64,000 nt of DNA from Methylobacterium hispanicum (GCF_022179285.1 NZ_BPQO01000004.1:186001-250000); one strand, 5' to 3'. Numbered from the stretch's first letter, positions 8,288 to 16,661 are shown. Program-made: numbers and translations. The notes: generated by a model not told the origin, from the sequence alone.

Positions 8288-9595
8288 ATGATGCTCCAAG
8301 CCTACACCACACGCCTGAGGCACGACCTCGCCGCCTGGGAGCGTGCGGGATTGATCGAGGCCGACCAGCGCCGGCGCATCGAGGACACCCTGGTCCACGA
8401 GGATCCGGGCGGCAGGATCGTCTTCGTCGCCGCCTTGGCCGCTGCGCTCCTGCTCGTCTCGGGCATGATCGCCTTCGTCGCCGCGAACTGGTCCGGCATG
8501 CCGCCGATCGCACGCCTCGTGGTCCTCACGGCCGCAGACGCGGCGACGCTCTGGACGGCCTTCGCTCTCGCGAGGCGCGCGGCGGAGGCGAAGGGACGCC
8601 GGGCGCTCGCCGACGTCGCCGCCACGCTTTCGGTCGGCGTCTCGGCCGCATCCATCGCCCTGGTCGGCCAGACCTTCCACCTGCCGGGCGATCTCAGAGG
8701 GTTCGCGACCACGGTGTCCCTCGTCGCCGGCGCGACGGCCCTGCTCGCCCGATCGGGCGGCTCCGCCGGCGTCGCCATCGCGGCCGTCGCAGTGGCAGGC
8801 TGGCCCGACCTCGGCCTGTTCGGCCACGGGGCCGTCGCATCGGGCGGACCCGGCCTGCCGGCCTGGGGCACGCTCGCGGCGATCGCGGGCGGCATGCTGG
8901 CCGGCATCGTGCCGACAGGTGCGTTCCTCTTCCTGCTTCTACTCGCCGCCGTCGACGTCCAGGCCGGGGCCTTGACGCTGTCGGCCAAGGCGTTTCCCTT
9001 CGACATCGGGTTGACGGCGGCGCTGGCCGCGCTCGTCCTGACGTGCATCCCGATCCTCACCGATCTCGTGCGCATGCCCGCCCGGCTGCGTGACCGGCTG
9101 ACCATGGTGGACGGGGCCGGCGCAGGCCTCCTGCTCGTGGCTCTGGCCGGCGCGGGCGTCTACGCCATCGTCGGCGGTCGGTCGGCGGGCACCACGACGC
9201 TGACGGCCGCGGTGGCCGGCACATGCCTGTTCGCGACGGCCGGCCGGGTCCGACTCCGTGCACGGGAGGTCCCGTACGACCGTATCATCCTGCTCGGCGC
9301 CGCCCTCGCGACCGCGGCGATGCCGCTCGTCGGCGGCGGACGCGCCTCGCCCTGGTCGCTGTGGATGGTGGTCGTGCCCACCCTGATGGTGGCGGCGGCA
9401 GGACACGTCCAGGGACGCAGGGCCTTGTTCGGCTGGGCGCTCGGCATGGCCGTCCTCGGCCTGTTGGGGATCGTTTGGACCAGCGGAAATCTGATCTTGG
9501 CCGCGCTCCACATGCTGGGCGCAGGCGCGTTGGCCCTCGGCGCCGCCCAGATGGCGCGTCGGTTCGGCAACCTTGCGGGGAGGGCGCAGGCATGA
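8288..9595 (+). CDS. DUF2157 membrane protein
   Basis: 435 residues. The N-terminal ~40 residues (RLRHDLAAWERAGLIEADQRRRI) and the following helices (VFVAALAAALLLVSGMIAFVAANW) are characteristic of DUF2157 (PF09925). About 11-12 predicted membrane helices follow. The biochemical role of the family is unknown. Its stop overlaps the start of the GDYXXLXY gene (ATGA). This pair is a known gene arrangement, so the two products probably act together in the inner membrane. Confidence 0.88.
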   Translation: MMLQAYTTRLRHDLAAWERAGLIEADQRRRIEDTLVHEDPGGRIVFVAALAAALLLVSGMIAFVAANWSGMPPIARLVVLTAADAATLWTAFALARRAAEAKGRRALADVAATLSVGVSAASIALVGQTFHLPGDLRGFATTVSLVAGATALLARSGGSAGVAIAAVAVAGWPDLGLFGHGAVASGGPGLPAWGTLAAIAGGMLAGIVPTGAFLFLLLLAAVDVQAGALTLSAKAFPFDIGLTAALAALVLTCIPILTDLVRMPARLRDRLTMVDGAGAGLLLVALAGAGVYAIVGGRSAGTTTLTAAVAGTCLFATAGRVRLRAREVPYDRIILLGAALATAAMPLVGGGRASPWSLWMVVVPTLMVAAAGHVQGRRALFGWALGMAVLGLLGIVWTSGNLILAALHMLGAGALALGAAQMARRFGNLAGRAQA

Positions 9596-10245
9596 ACCCG
9601 AAGCTGGCCTCGAAACTCCCGTTCGCGGGGTTCCTGCTCCTGCTGGCCATTCAGACCGGCCCCGCCATCCTGACCGGGGTGGCCGCGACCCGCCATCTCG
9701 AAGAGGGCACGGCCGTCGAGCTGGCCGTGGTGCCGCGCGACCCGCGCGACCTGTTCAAGGGCGAGTACTCGGTCCTCGCCTACGAGTTGGGTCGGCACGA
9801 CGGTCCGGTCGGGGCCGAAGCATGGACGGCGGTCCGCGGCTGCGGGCCGGGGCGGGACAATTGCTACGTAGGGCAGGGGACCCCGGTCTACGCCGAACTC
9901 GTGGCCGTCGATGGCGATCTGCACGCCATGAAGCGCCTCGCCTTCGCGAAACCAACCCCCGGATCCCGCTACATCCGGGGCGAGACGGTCTCGGGCCAGC
10001 TGTGGAGAGGGAATCCGAAATCCGCAGGCGGCAAGCCGTGCCCGGACGGCGAGGTCTGCTTCAAGGGCGCGGTCAGCTTCGGGATCGAGCGCTTCTACGG
10101 CCCTCAGGGCGAGCCCGCGAAGGTCGACCGGCTTCCCCGCGACCGGCTCAGGGTCCGCGTGCGCCTGGACGACGAGGGCCGAGCCCAGCTCGACGCGATC
10201 CTGCTCGACGGAGCCGTGCAGGCGAGGACGGCGAGACTGTGGTGA
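9592..10245 (+). CDS. GDYXXLXY-domain membrane-anchored protein
   Basis: 217 residues. One N-terminal hydrophobic helix (FAGFLLLLAIQTGPAILTGVAA) is followed by a periplasmic-type domain containing D-P-R-D-L-F-K-G-E-Y-S-V-L-A-Y, the signature of the GDYXXLXY family (PF14345). A single disulfide is possible (GCGPGRDNC). It starts 4 bases inside the DUF2157 gene and ends 4 bases inside the next gene (GTGA), so all three are translationally coupled. Confidence 0.86.
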   Translation: MNPKLASKLPFAGFLLLLAIQTGPAILTGVAATRHLEEGTAVELAVVPRDPRDLFKGEYSVLAYELGRHDGPVGAEAWTAVRGCGPGRDNCYVGQGTPVYAELVAVDGDLHAMKRLAFAKPTPGSRYIRGETVSGQLWRGNPKSAGGKPCPDGEVCFKGAVSFGIERFYGPQGEPAKVDRLPRDRLRVRVRLDDEGRAQLDAILLDGAVQARTARLW

Positions 10246-10658
10246 GCGTGCAGGGCCGGGAAAGGGCGGAGGCCGAGGTCCGGGACATCCTCAAGGACTT
10301 GGCCGCCGGCGGCATGCCGTCCCGCGAGCGCATGATGGAAGTGCTTGAGTCCGCCCTCGCGGCACTCGCCTTCGGGCCGCCCGCCCGCGATCCCGCGCCC
10401 GAGATCCTGCGGGCGCTGGCCCTCATGGCCGCCGATCCGCGGATCGTCAGCACCGGCGACCTGGGCCGTGCTTTGGACGGAACACTGAACACCGAGCGGG
10501 CCTCCTCGCTCGGCGGCAACCGCATGCGGCGGATGCGCGCCCGCGGCTGGGTCGTACGAGAGCGGTTCGCCCGGTGGGCTGTGATGCCCGAGGGGCTTGC
10601 AGGAAAGAGGCAGAGGGCTGCCGAGCCGGTCGCGTTATCACGCCATTCAAAACCTTGA
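10242..10658 (+). CDS. Hypothetical protein, third gene of the DUF2157 operon
   Basis: 138 residues. GTG 10242 overlaps the preceding stop (GTGA). The protein is helical and soluble with an Arg-rich C-terminal half: SSLGGNRMRRMRARGWVVRERFARWAVMPEG looks like a short winged-helix or basic nucleic-acid-binding surface. No named family recognised; its link to the two upstream membrane proteins is by position only. Confidence 0.65.
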   Translation: MSVQGRERAEAEVRDILKDLAAGGMPSRERMMEVLESALAALAFGPPARDPAPEILRALALMAADPRIVSTGDLGRALDGTLNTERASSLGGNRMRRMRARGWVVRERFARWAVMPEGLAGKRQRAAEPVALSRHSKP

Positions 10659-10768
10659 GCCGTCGGCCGCACGGCGGCGAAAGAGCCGCCCACGCGACAA
10701 CTCTAGCTGCGAATACAATCGATCGTAAATCCTTGTCCAATAGGATCGGCGCCATCGAGCATCCGGAG

Positions 10769-11965
10769 ATGACCGTGACCGCCGTTGCCCGCAAGCAGGC
10801 TGCTGCCGCACCGCCCAGGAAGGTGGAAGGCGTATCAGGCCGCAAGCCGATTATGGGAACAGACGTCGACTTCGTCTGCGAGACAGGCCGCGTCACCGAG
10901 GTCGCGGACGCGTCCTACGAGCGCCGCTGGCAAGAGTACGACGGTACCGACCACCATTGGGAGGTCCGCGGCAGCGCGGCCGGCCGGGTCGACCGGACCG
11001 ACGTCTACGTCCACCATTACGTGGAGCGGAGCGAGACGGTCGGCCGCAACAGGATCGAGGTCACGACCGGTCGCGAGGAGAAGCGAAGGATCTTCTATCT
11101 CGGCACCGATCGGCCATTCGTGGTCGGCGACGAGGTCGCCCTGGTGCTGGCGGGCTGGGACGGCGTCCTTCTCGTGAACGAGACCCGGGACGTACGCATC
11201 CTCACGGGCCGACATGTCTTCCTCTCCCCAGCCGCCGCGGATCCGATCGAGCGGATCGGGAGATCCCTTACAAAGCGCGGCCACGCCTTCCTCCTTCTGC
11301 TGCTGTCGGGCGGTGTCGGGTTCGGCCTAGGCTGCGTGATCGGCCTCCCTGCTCTGGGCATCGTCACGGCGGTCCTGTTCCTGGCAACGTGGCTGGTGTC
11401 CGTTCCGCAGTGGCGCGGGCGCTGCGAAGCCTTCCAGGCGCATGTCCGCGGCGAGGCCGCCAACGCGTTTAAGCAACTGCAACTCGTGCGCGGGGGGATG
11501 TCGGAGGCGAAGGCGCAGGAGGCGGCCTTCGGCCATCACGGTGGCCTTACGCCACCGAGCGGCGGGAAGCCGTTCTGGATGGCGGTCTGCGAGCGGCTGG
11601 GCGCGACGGCGATTCCCCCGCGTGGTTCCGCGGAGGCGAACGCTCTGAAGATCGCCGATCTCGAAGCAGGCCTGCGCAGGTCGCGCTCGGGCGAGAAGCG
11701 CCAGCGTACGGAGCACGACGTGCGGGTCTCGAAGTCGTTCCAGATCGCGTCCGACGAGTTGATGGCCGCCGGGGGGCCCGCCGAGGCATCGCAGAAGGAT
11801 CGGCAGGCGATCCTCGAACGGCACCGCGAGCGGGTCAGCGCCTTCGAGCATCTGCGGCCGCCGCCGCGGCGCCACATGAGGAGCAAGGGGTCCGATCCCG
11901 AGAAGTGGGAGCTGCAGTGGGGGCCGCCGAGGTGGCCTGAAGGGCACTACCACATCGACTGGTAG
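10769..11965 (+). CDS. Hypothetical membrane protein
   Basis: 398 residues from ATG 10769. The N-terminal ~190 residues are soluble and beta-rich (TGRVTEVADASYERRWQEYDGTDHHW ... YVHHYVERSETVGRNRIEV), followed by two adjacent membrane helices (HAFLLLLLSGGVGFGLGCVIGL; ALGIVTAVLFLATWLVSV). The C-terminal ~170-residue helical cytoplasmic region is rich in Arg/Glu. No family recognised; the soluble part before the helices resembles small-molecule or membrane-quality sensor proteins only in general layout. The start is uncertain because no well-spaced ribosome site is visible. Confidence 0.65.
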   Translation: MTVTAVARKQAAAAPPRKVEGVSGRKPIMGTDVDFVCETGRVTEVADASYERRWQEYDGTDHHWEVRGSAAGRVDRTDVYVHHYVERSETVGRNRIEVTTGREEKRRIFYLGTDRPFVVGDEVALVLAGWDGVLLVNETRDVRILTGRHVFLSPAAADPIERIGRSLTKRGHAFLLLLLSGGVGFGLGCVIGLPALGIVTAVLFLATWLVSVPQWRGRCEAFQAHVRGEAANAFKQLQLVRGGMSEAKAQEAAFGHHGGLTPPSGGKPFWMAVCERLGATAIPPRGSAEANALKIADLEAGLRRSRSGEKRQRTEHDVRVSKSFQIASDELMAAGGPAEASQKDRQAILERHRERVSAFEHLRPPPRRHMRSKGSDPEKWELQWGPPRWPEGHYHIDW

Positions 11966-12061
11966 GTCGGTCTAGGCCGCCGACCCTCCTGATCGATCCA
12001 GCGGCCGAAGCTCAGCTGGATCGCCACGACGTCGGCGACGCGGGTGAGGCCACGAAACCAG

Positions 12062-12397
12062 TCACGCAACTTCGCCTCCGTGCTGGACGAAGTGTCCGTC
12101 CTCGAACTTTTCGACGAAGCGCCCCCAGGACGTGCCGTCGGCGTAATGGTAGACCTGCACCCGCTTGCCCTCCGCTGCCGCGAACGGGCCGTGCGAGATC
12201 TGCATCTCGATCACGCCGCAGACGACGTAGACGTGGCCGCGCTTGGGATGGAAGACGTGCCGCGCCTCGGCCGACGGAGGGACCTGGGCTGCCCGAAGTG
12301 CTGCGAGCTCCAAATCGACGTCGACCGCATCTCCCCGGCTGCGCAGGACCGCCTCGGCGGCGGCGGCGGCGTGGCGGGCGACGCGGTCGTCCATCAC
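12062..12397 (-). CDS. Hypothetical protein
   Basis: 111 residues. The N-terminal helix (DDRVARHAAAAAEAVLRSRGDAV) is followed by a beta-rich part (HVFHPKRGHVYVVCGVIEMQISHG ... RVQVYHYADGTSWGRFVEKFEDGHF). The 'H.k.G..Y.V.g...  V.YhyaDG..W.R....F.dG.F' pattern recalls DUF1653-like beta proteins, but the match is weak. The GTG at 12397 or the ATG beside it is the start. Confidence 0.5.
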   Translation of the reverse strand: MMDDRVARHAAAAAEAVLRSRGDAVDVDLELAALRAAQVPPSAEARHVFHPKRGHVYVVCGVIEMQISHGPFAAAEGKRVQVYHYADGTSWGRFVEKFEDGHFVQHGGEVA

Positions 12398-12622
12398 GGG
12401 GAGGGTGCCTCGCGGTCGGTCGTCATCGGCCTCGCCTTCCTTTCCGGTCGCGGAACTCCCAGTCCCGTTTCCTCGAAGTGCACCCAGGCTCCCGGTGGCT
12501 CTGACCGGGCCAGCGCGGCTCGTCGCCGCCGTCGGGCAGGCGGGCGGCCGCGCTCCGGATGGCCGCGGCCGCGGCCGACGATCCGAAACCGGAATCCGAG
12601 ACGACGATGCCGGTGCGCCGGG

Positions 12623-12832
12623 TTATGAGCGTGTCCTTGCCGGAAGTTCCGCGACGAGCCGCTGGTGGCTGGAACGCCGTGAACGCGGAGCGAGATCGTC
12701 GTCGGAGCCAACGGCTGCGGCCTCAAACAGGTCCTTGGCGGGTTCCTTCGGAGCCTCCTTCCACAGCGAGCGTGCGCAGACGTTGAGGCATCCGCCGTAG
12801 AGGGGGCAGTCTCCGCAGTCGAAGCACGGCAT
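12623..12832 (-). CDS. Small Cys-rich protein
   Basis: 69 residues with a dense Cys N-terminus: MPCFDCGDCPLYGGCLNVCARSLW carries C-x2-C-x2-C-x5-C-x3-C (positions 3, 6, 9, 15, 19). Such spacing suggests an Fe-S or zinc site, but no named family fits. It lies 8 bases after the 12841-13395 gene in the same direction. Its last ~20 codons have poorer third-position G/C than the frame beside it, so a frameshift near 12660 is possible. Confidence 0.5.
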   Translation of the reverse strand: MPCFDCGDCPLYGGCLNVCARSLWKEAPKEPAKDLFEAAAVGSDDDLAPRSRRSSHQRLVAELPARTRS

Positions 12833-12840
12833 CTGGGCGT

Positions 12841-13395
12841 TCACGGTCTCGGGCCCTGCGGCGGCGCGAGCGACCTTGCGACGAACGCCTCGTCCACGAG
12901 ACGTACGATGTCGTCGATGCTCCGCTTGCCGTAGCCGCCTTCGACGGTCCGAAACTCGTCTTCCCACGCGGGACGCGGCCGCTCCCCCAGGGCAAAGGCT
13001 TCGGGATCCTCGTCCGGTGTCGGGACATGCGTCGAGACGAGGATCGATCCGAGCGAGACGTTGATGTCGAGATCGTAGACGGCCGTCCCTTCGATGCCGG
13101 GTTCGTGGAAGGCCAGGACGGTCATCGAGCCTTGGACGGAACCGTCCCCATGTACGGGTTCCTGCAGCTCCAAGGCGGCGTCGATGCCGACCTCGAGGAG
13201 TTCGTCGACGAGTTGCCTGAGAGGCGCGACCGCGCGTTCCGCGGATTCGAGGCGGTTCGCCAGGGAGGCGCGTGCCGTGGCGGCGAAAGCGGCGAGACGG
13301 TTCATTTCGACCTCCTCCGCAAGCCAGGAATCGAAGCACGCAACGCGCAACGTCGTTGCTTCGAAGAAGTGGACCGTCGGCGAAGCGAAATCCAT
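12841..13395 (-). CDS. Hypothetical protein
   Basis: 184 residues from ATG 13395, which overlaps the stop of the upstream membrane-protein gene (TGATG). The N-terminal half is helical (MNRLAAFAATARASLANRLESAERAVAPLRQLVDELLEV). The middle is beta-rich (DGSVQGSMTVLAFHEPGIEGTAVYDLDINVSLG). The C-terminal end is helical (KRSIDDIVRLVDEAFVAR). Soluble; no family recognised. Probably co-transcribed with 13395-13646 and 12623-12832. Confidence 0.65.
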   Translation of the reverse strand: MDFASPTVHFFEATTLRVACFDSWLAEEVEMNRLAAFAATARASLANRLESAERAVAPLRQLVDELLEVGIDAALELQEPVHGDGSVQGSMTVLAFHEPGIEGTAVYDLDINVSLGSILVSTHVPTPDEDPEAFALGERPRPAWEDEFRTVEGGYGKRSIDDIVRLVDEAFVARSLAPPQGPRP

Positions 13396-13646
13396 CAGCG
13401 CGGGCGTTCCCCCTCCATCAGGCCGAACAGGCACAACGCCGCCGCGACCAGGCCGACGGTACCGGTCGCGAGCACCAAACGCCATGCGGCCGCGAGCCCG
13501 GTGTCAGGCGGATGCGGCAAGGAGACGATCGCTCGGACCCGGTTGTCGTTCACGGGGGAAAGCAGGGCATGCCCGCGGAAGCGTTCGGGTACCGCCCGGA
13601 TGCGATAGCCGCGCGTGCTGGGTGTCGTGGTCCGCCCGACGCACAT
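13395..13646 (-). CDS. Small single-pass membrane protein
   Basis: 83 residues from ATG 13646 (MCVGRTTTPSTRGYRIRAVP). One C-terminal membrane helix (LAAAWRLVLATGTVGLVAAALCLFGLM) ends close to the C-terminus, with the polar domain before it. It is coupled to the following gene by a one-base overlap. Function unknown. Confidence 0.6.
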   Translation of the reverse strand: MCVGRTTTPSTRGYRIRAVPERFRGHALLSPVNDNRVRAIVSLPHPPDTGLAAAWRLVLATGTVGLVAAALCLFGLMEGERPR

Positions 13647-14023
13647 CGATGCCCCTCCCGGGGAAAGCTCACGCTCCTCGTAGGAGGTAAGCCGGCGTGT
13701 GGTTGGGGCGCAAGGGAGCGTGCGGCTACGATTGCCGGGCGGTGCCAGAATCGGAATCGATAGGGCTTGGGGCCGGTATGCGGCGTATCGTGTCGATGGG
13801 TTCGAATCCATGCGCGAAGGTAGGGGCGGCCGCGAGGACGCTTGGAAGAGGAGCATGATCGGGCGACGGAGCGATCAAGCGTTCCTTCGATCATTGGCTA
13901 TGGGTTGTGGATTTGCTCCATAGTCCTATCGACCGCGTTAGGCCGAACATAACCCTCGTGGAAGGGCAGGGCTTGCCTACGCGCGCCTACGCTGGGAAGA
14001 ATCGGCGGATGGGGGAACTATCG
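13647..14023 (+). other. Intergenic stretch without a supported gene
   Basis: Lies between divergently arranged genes. It contains a near-palindrome ATGGGTTCGAATCCAT at 13797-13812, a partial copy of the dispersed motif at 13881 (GTTCCTTCGATC), and an AT-richer stretch near 13895-13950 suited to promoters. I see no tRNA: the T-loop-like word has no matching stems. Confidence 0.4.
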
Positions 14024-14392
14024 ATGACGGGATGTCCTGCAGGTGCCGACGGCACCGTCCCTTGGGACCGCGCTCCGCTTCGGATTTTCGGGATCGCGAC
14101 ATGGAGCACCGGCTTTTCATGGCCGGCATGCCGGATCGAGTGCGCGATCCCGACCTTCGAGGCGCTCGTTCCGAGAGCGCATGCGCACCGGATATCGATA
14201 CCGAGCGTCGTGGAGGAGGAGCGGATCCGCACATGGCGCCCCTTCCTGGACGAGCGCGAGCGCCAACACTGGCAGCGTCGTATCGGCGACGCGGCGGACC
14301 TCATGTCCGAGGGACCGGCGGTCGATGCTGGTCGCGGATCAGGATCGCCGCCGCTTGCGAACAACGGAACGACGCGAAGGAGTCGAGGATGA
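14024..14392 (+). CDS. Hypothetical protein
   Basis: 122 residues from ATG 14024, preceded by GGGGGA at 8-base spacing. Its TGA overlaps the next start (ATGA, 14389-14392), which supports it as a real coupled gene. Trp- and Arg-rich (APLRIFGIATWSTGFSWPACR; ERIRTWRPFLDERERQHWQRRI) with a disordered Gly/Ser-rich tail. No family recognised. Confidence 0.45.
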   Translation: MTGCPAGADGTVPWDRAPLRIFGIATWSTGFSWPACRIECAIPTFEALVPRAHAHRISIPSVVEEERIRTWRPFLDERERQHWQRRIGDAADLMSEGPAVDAGRGSGSPPLANNGTTRRSRG

Positions 14393-14562
14393 TGACATCG
14401 ATCATGGCTGCCGTCGCGATCTGGATGGTGCTCGCGCCGGTGCGGGCTTCGGAGCCGGGCGCGCAGGCCGTCGCCGAAGCTTGGCTCTGGGACGGGTCGC
14501 GCATCGTGTGCGGCGAAGTCCCTGGGGGGAAACCGGCGTGCCGACACATCCGGCGGCATTGA
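14389..14562 (+). CDS. Very small exported protein
   Basis: 57 residues: a signal peptide (MMTSIMAAVAIWMVLAPVRASE) followed by a short mature peptide of about 35 residues with two Cys (RIVCGEVPGGKPACRH). AAGGAG lies 6-8 bases upstream. The C-x9-C spacing suggests a disulfide loop. Coupled to the upstream gene by ATGA. Function unknown. Confidence 0.55.
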   Translation: MMTSIMAAVAIWMVLAPVRASEPGAQAVAEAWLWDGSRIVCGEVPGGKPACRHIRRH

Positions 14563-14753
14563 GCCCGCATGCACGAGGCGCCAACGAAGAGTCTGAAATG
14601 CGGGCGACGAGGAACCGAGGATGACGGGGCCGAGCGCTATCGGACGGAAGGCGCTGGAGCATATCCGGAACTGAGTCCGTATTTCCGGTCTCGCGTCGAA
14701 GGGACTGCGCCGGCGCCGGGGTGGTGACTGGTGGAAGAGTCGAGGAGCGTACC

Positions 14754-15029
14754 ATGAGCCCCACGGAACAGGTCGGCCATAACGGCGGTCCGCGCCTGCC
14801 GCTGGGGCGCAAGATCTCGGCTGCTCAGGAGCGTGCGCTGCGGATGATCCGAGATCACGGGGATGCATTCCGAGGCCTCACTGGCCGTTCGCGCATCGGG
14901 GGGGCGAACAACACGCGATGGTGGCTGCAAAAAGAAGGTCTGGCCGTGATCGACTTCTCGCACGATGTCGCGGACACGCTCACGGAGCGTGGCGCGCGGG
15001 TGCTTGCCGCCTGTAGGATGGTCGATTGA
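14754..15029 (+). CDS. Small hypothetical protein
   Basis: 91 residues from ATG 14754 with GAGGAG 5 bases upstream. N-terminus MSPTEQVGHNGGPRLPLGRKIS; the rest is helical with a compact wHTH-like ending (ALRMIRDHGDAFRGLTGRSRIGGANNTRWWLQKEGLAVIDFS...). The pattern 'helix - turn - GLAVID - ...LTERGARVL' resembles a short winged helix. Starts a run of small same-strand genes up to 16.4 kb. Confidence 0.6.
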   Translation: MSPTEQVGHNGGPRLPLGRKISAAQERALRMIRDHGDAFRGLTGRSRIGGANNTRWWLQKEGLAVIDFSHDVADTLTERGARVLAACRMVD

Positions 15030-15058
15030 TCTTGGCTGCGAAGCGAAGGAGCGAACCG

Positions 15059-15250
15059 ATGGACAAAAGCGAAGCTTACCTCGACGGATGGCTCGCGCAT
15101 GCTCAGGATGTCGGCAGCGACGACAACCCGCACGAGGAGCGCCGCCAGCCGCGATCGCACGCGCAGTGGACATCAGGGTGGTGCGCCCGTTTCAGCGCGG
15201 TGAAGCACGGACTCGACCTCACATACGATGACGCTGCATTGGCCGAATAG
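15059..15250 (+). CDS. Small hypothetical protein
   Basis: 63 residues (MDKSEAYLDGWLAHAQD...), acidic and aromatic, with W-x-S-G-W-C-A-R-F in the middle. GAAGGAGCG precedes ATG 15059 at good spacing. Thirty bases after the previous gene. No family recognised; this type of short acidic protein is common in phage and plasmid gene runs. Confidence 0.55.
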   Translation: MDKSEAYLDGWLAHAQDVGSDDNPHEERRQPRSHAQWTSGWCARFSAVKHGLDLTYDDAALAE

Positions 15251-15272
15251 GTGGACTGATCAGGTCGAGCCC

Positions 15273-15503
15273 ATGAAGAGACGTTCCGGCCCGAAATGTC
15301 CCGATTGCGGATCGGCCAAGATGACTGTAGGCGGGATCGTGACCTTCCATTGGCGGAACGGGCACCTTGTCCCTCAAAGAGGCTCGGCCGAAGTCGCGGA
15401 CGGCGCACCGTTCACCTGCAAAGACTGCGGCGTGGTTTGGTCCGGCAACCACGAGCCGCCTTTCGATCTGGAACGAGAGCCCCCGCCGTTCGAGGCGGCC
15501 TAA
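15273..15503 (+). CDS. Small zinc-ribbon protein
   Basis: 76 residues with two Cys pairs, KCPDCGS (residues 9-12) and FTCKDCGVVW (residues 49-52), the classic C-x2-C ... C-x2-C zinc ribbon. Between them is a short beta region (VGGIVTFHWRNGHLV). Likely binds one zinc and acts as a nucleic-acid- or protein-binding adaptor. An earlier in-frame ATG at 15228 overlaps the previous gene and is less likely. Confidence 0.6.
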   Translation: MKRRSGPKCPDCGSAKMTVGGIVTFHWRNGHLVPQRGSAEVADGAPFTCKDCGVVWSGNHEPPFDLEREPPPFEAA

Positions 15504-15530
15504 GGCCGATTACCGAGGGAGGTAGATACC

Positions 15531-15758
15531 TTGACGAGCGACGACAGGTGGCGCGATCCTGTGACGGGCCAGTATGCCTTTCAGGAGAACTGGGACCGCA
15601 TGTGCCGCTGCGGGCACACGCTCGGCGCCCATACGGCGGGCGGCTTCCGGTGCCTGAACAACAACGAGACGATCGGCCCGGAATGCGATGGCACGCCCTG
15701 TGACTGCCAGAAGTTCCGGCCGAAGCGAGTTCGCAACCCAACCAAGGCTTCCGAGTAG
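15531..15758 (+). CDS. Small Cys-rich protein (TTG start)
   Basis: 75 residues starting at TTG 15531 behind GAGGGAGGT at ideal spacing. Six Cys in two clusters: MCRCGHTLGAH (C-x-C...H) and RCLNNNETIGPECDGTPCDCQKF (C-x10-C-x4-C-x-C). The pattern 'C.CGH....H......C......C.C..F' is typical of small zinc-binding proteins found in phages and actinobacteria. It probably binds one or two zinc ions; partner unknown. Confidence 0.6.
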   Translation: MTSDDRWRDPVTGQYAFQENWDRMCRCGHTLGAHTAGGFRCLNNNETIGPECDGTPCDCQKFRPKRVRNPTKASE

Positions 15759-15774
15759 AGGGCTCCAACGAGAC

Positions 15775-15984
15775 ATGAGGAAAGAACAGCCATTTATCCC
15801 CGGGTTCGAGAGCGAGGAGCAAGCTCGTGAGGCTGGACGGAAATTCTACGAGAAGATGAATGGGGATTTGGGGGTCGAAGGAGTCGATTTCCACCTGTCG
15901 CGGAACGAACACCAACGCTGGCACTTCGAGGAGGGGCCTTGCCCTGAGCTGGCCGCCCAAGCCGGCGGCCCGAGGCCGACTTGA
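15775..15984 (+). CDS. Small hypothetical protein
   Basis: 69 residues (MRKEQPFIPGFESEEQAREAGRK...), amphipathic and acidic, with no Cys pairs. Sixteen bases after the Cys-rich gene in the same direction. Its E-E-Q-A-R-E-A-G-R-K-F-Y-E-K-M helix could be an oligomerisation segment. Function unknown. Confidence 0.5.
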   Translation: MRKEQPFIPGFESEEQAREAGRKFYEKMNGDLGVEGVDFHLSRNEHQRWHFEEGPCPELAAQAGGPRPT

Positions 15985-16089
15985 TGGTGTCGCGCCGTTT
16001 GCGAATGCCGGGAGCTGGCCCGGAAGAGCGCAGTCCCAACAAGGCCGCGTTGTCGCGGCGGGATTTCGCGCGACGTCCCAAGTGCTCTG

Positions 16090-16416
16090 ATGAAAGACCA
16101 TCGCCCGATGGGTGATCGCGGCCTTCGCGCCAGCCTTGCGCCCACAGATCTGGCCTTGCTCCAAGCCCTCGACGAAAACGCCGGCTCCTCTCTGGTTGCG
16201 GTCTGCGAGGTTGCCGGCGTGCCTTCGGATCGCACAGGCGTCGCCGTCGCTCACCAGCGGATGCTCTATCTCGAGATGCATGGACTGATCCGTCGGGCGC
16301 AAGGTTCAAAGCGCATCATCTGGCTACGAACGTCCGAAGGTACGAAGCAGGCTCGACGGCGGATAGCGGCAGAATCCGTTCCAGAATCCGAGGGAAGGGT
16401 AGAGGGTACCCTCTGA
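16090..16416 (+). CDS. Putative winged-helix protein
   Basis: 108 residues. The central part (TDLALLQALDENAGSSLVAV ... MLYLEMHGLIRRAQGSKRIIWLRTSEG) has the helix-helix-wing order of a winged helix, with the usual 'G.I.r......yw.LT..G' wing and ending. A basic/acidic tail follows. It is probably a DNA-binding regulator of its neighbourhood, but the family is not clear. Confidence 0.55.
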   Translation: MKDHRPMGDRGLRASLAPTDLALLQALDENAGSSLVAVCEVAGVPSDRTGVAVAHQRMLYLEMHGLIRRAQGSKRIIWLRTSEGTKQARRRIAAESVPESEGRVEGTL

Positions 16417-16562
16417 TCCCTGACGACGTTCCACCTTTCACGGTGAAGGGGGCTCGTTCACCCCTCTGCACCCGCGGGAGTCGCGTACGGCCGCTACCAA
16501 GCCGCACGTGAGGCTGCGGGCATCAGACCGATTTCCGGCCAACCAACGCAGAAGGTTCCAGC

Positions 16563-16661
16563 ATGCCTCCGGCATTGCCACCGATGTTCCCTCCCGCTCT
16601 CGCAGTGCTTCTAGCTGCCGCCGGCGCATTGCTGTTCCTCGGCCTCTTGGCGATCTCTTGA
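16563..16661 (+). CDS. Tiny hydrophobic membrane peptide
   Basis: 32 residues: a Pro-rich start (MPPALPPMFPP) and one membrane helix (ALAVLLAAAGALLFLGLLAIS). A good ribosome site (AGAAGG, 8 bases before the ATG) supports translation. Too short for most gene callers. Similar lone-helix peptides can be toxins or regulators of membrane proteins; nothing here decides which. Confidence 0.4.
   Translation: MPPALPPMFPPALAVLLAAAGALLFLGLLAIS

Noticed and set aside
8005..8289. 94-codon minus-strand frame between 8014 and 8288
   Set aside because: Arg-rich, no ribosome site, no recognisable fold; the gap is probably non-coding.
13790..13825. tRNA-like T-loop word GGTTCGAATCC
   Set aside because: Neither the 5-bp T stem nor acceptor, D or anticodon stems can be formed around it; it is a near-palindrome only.
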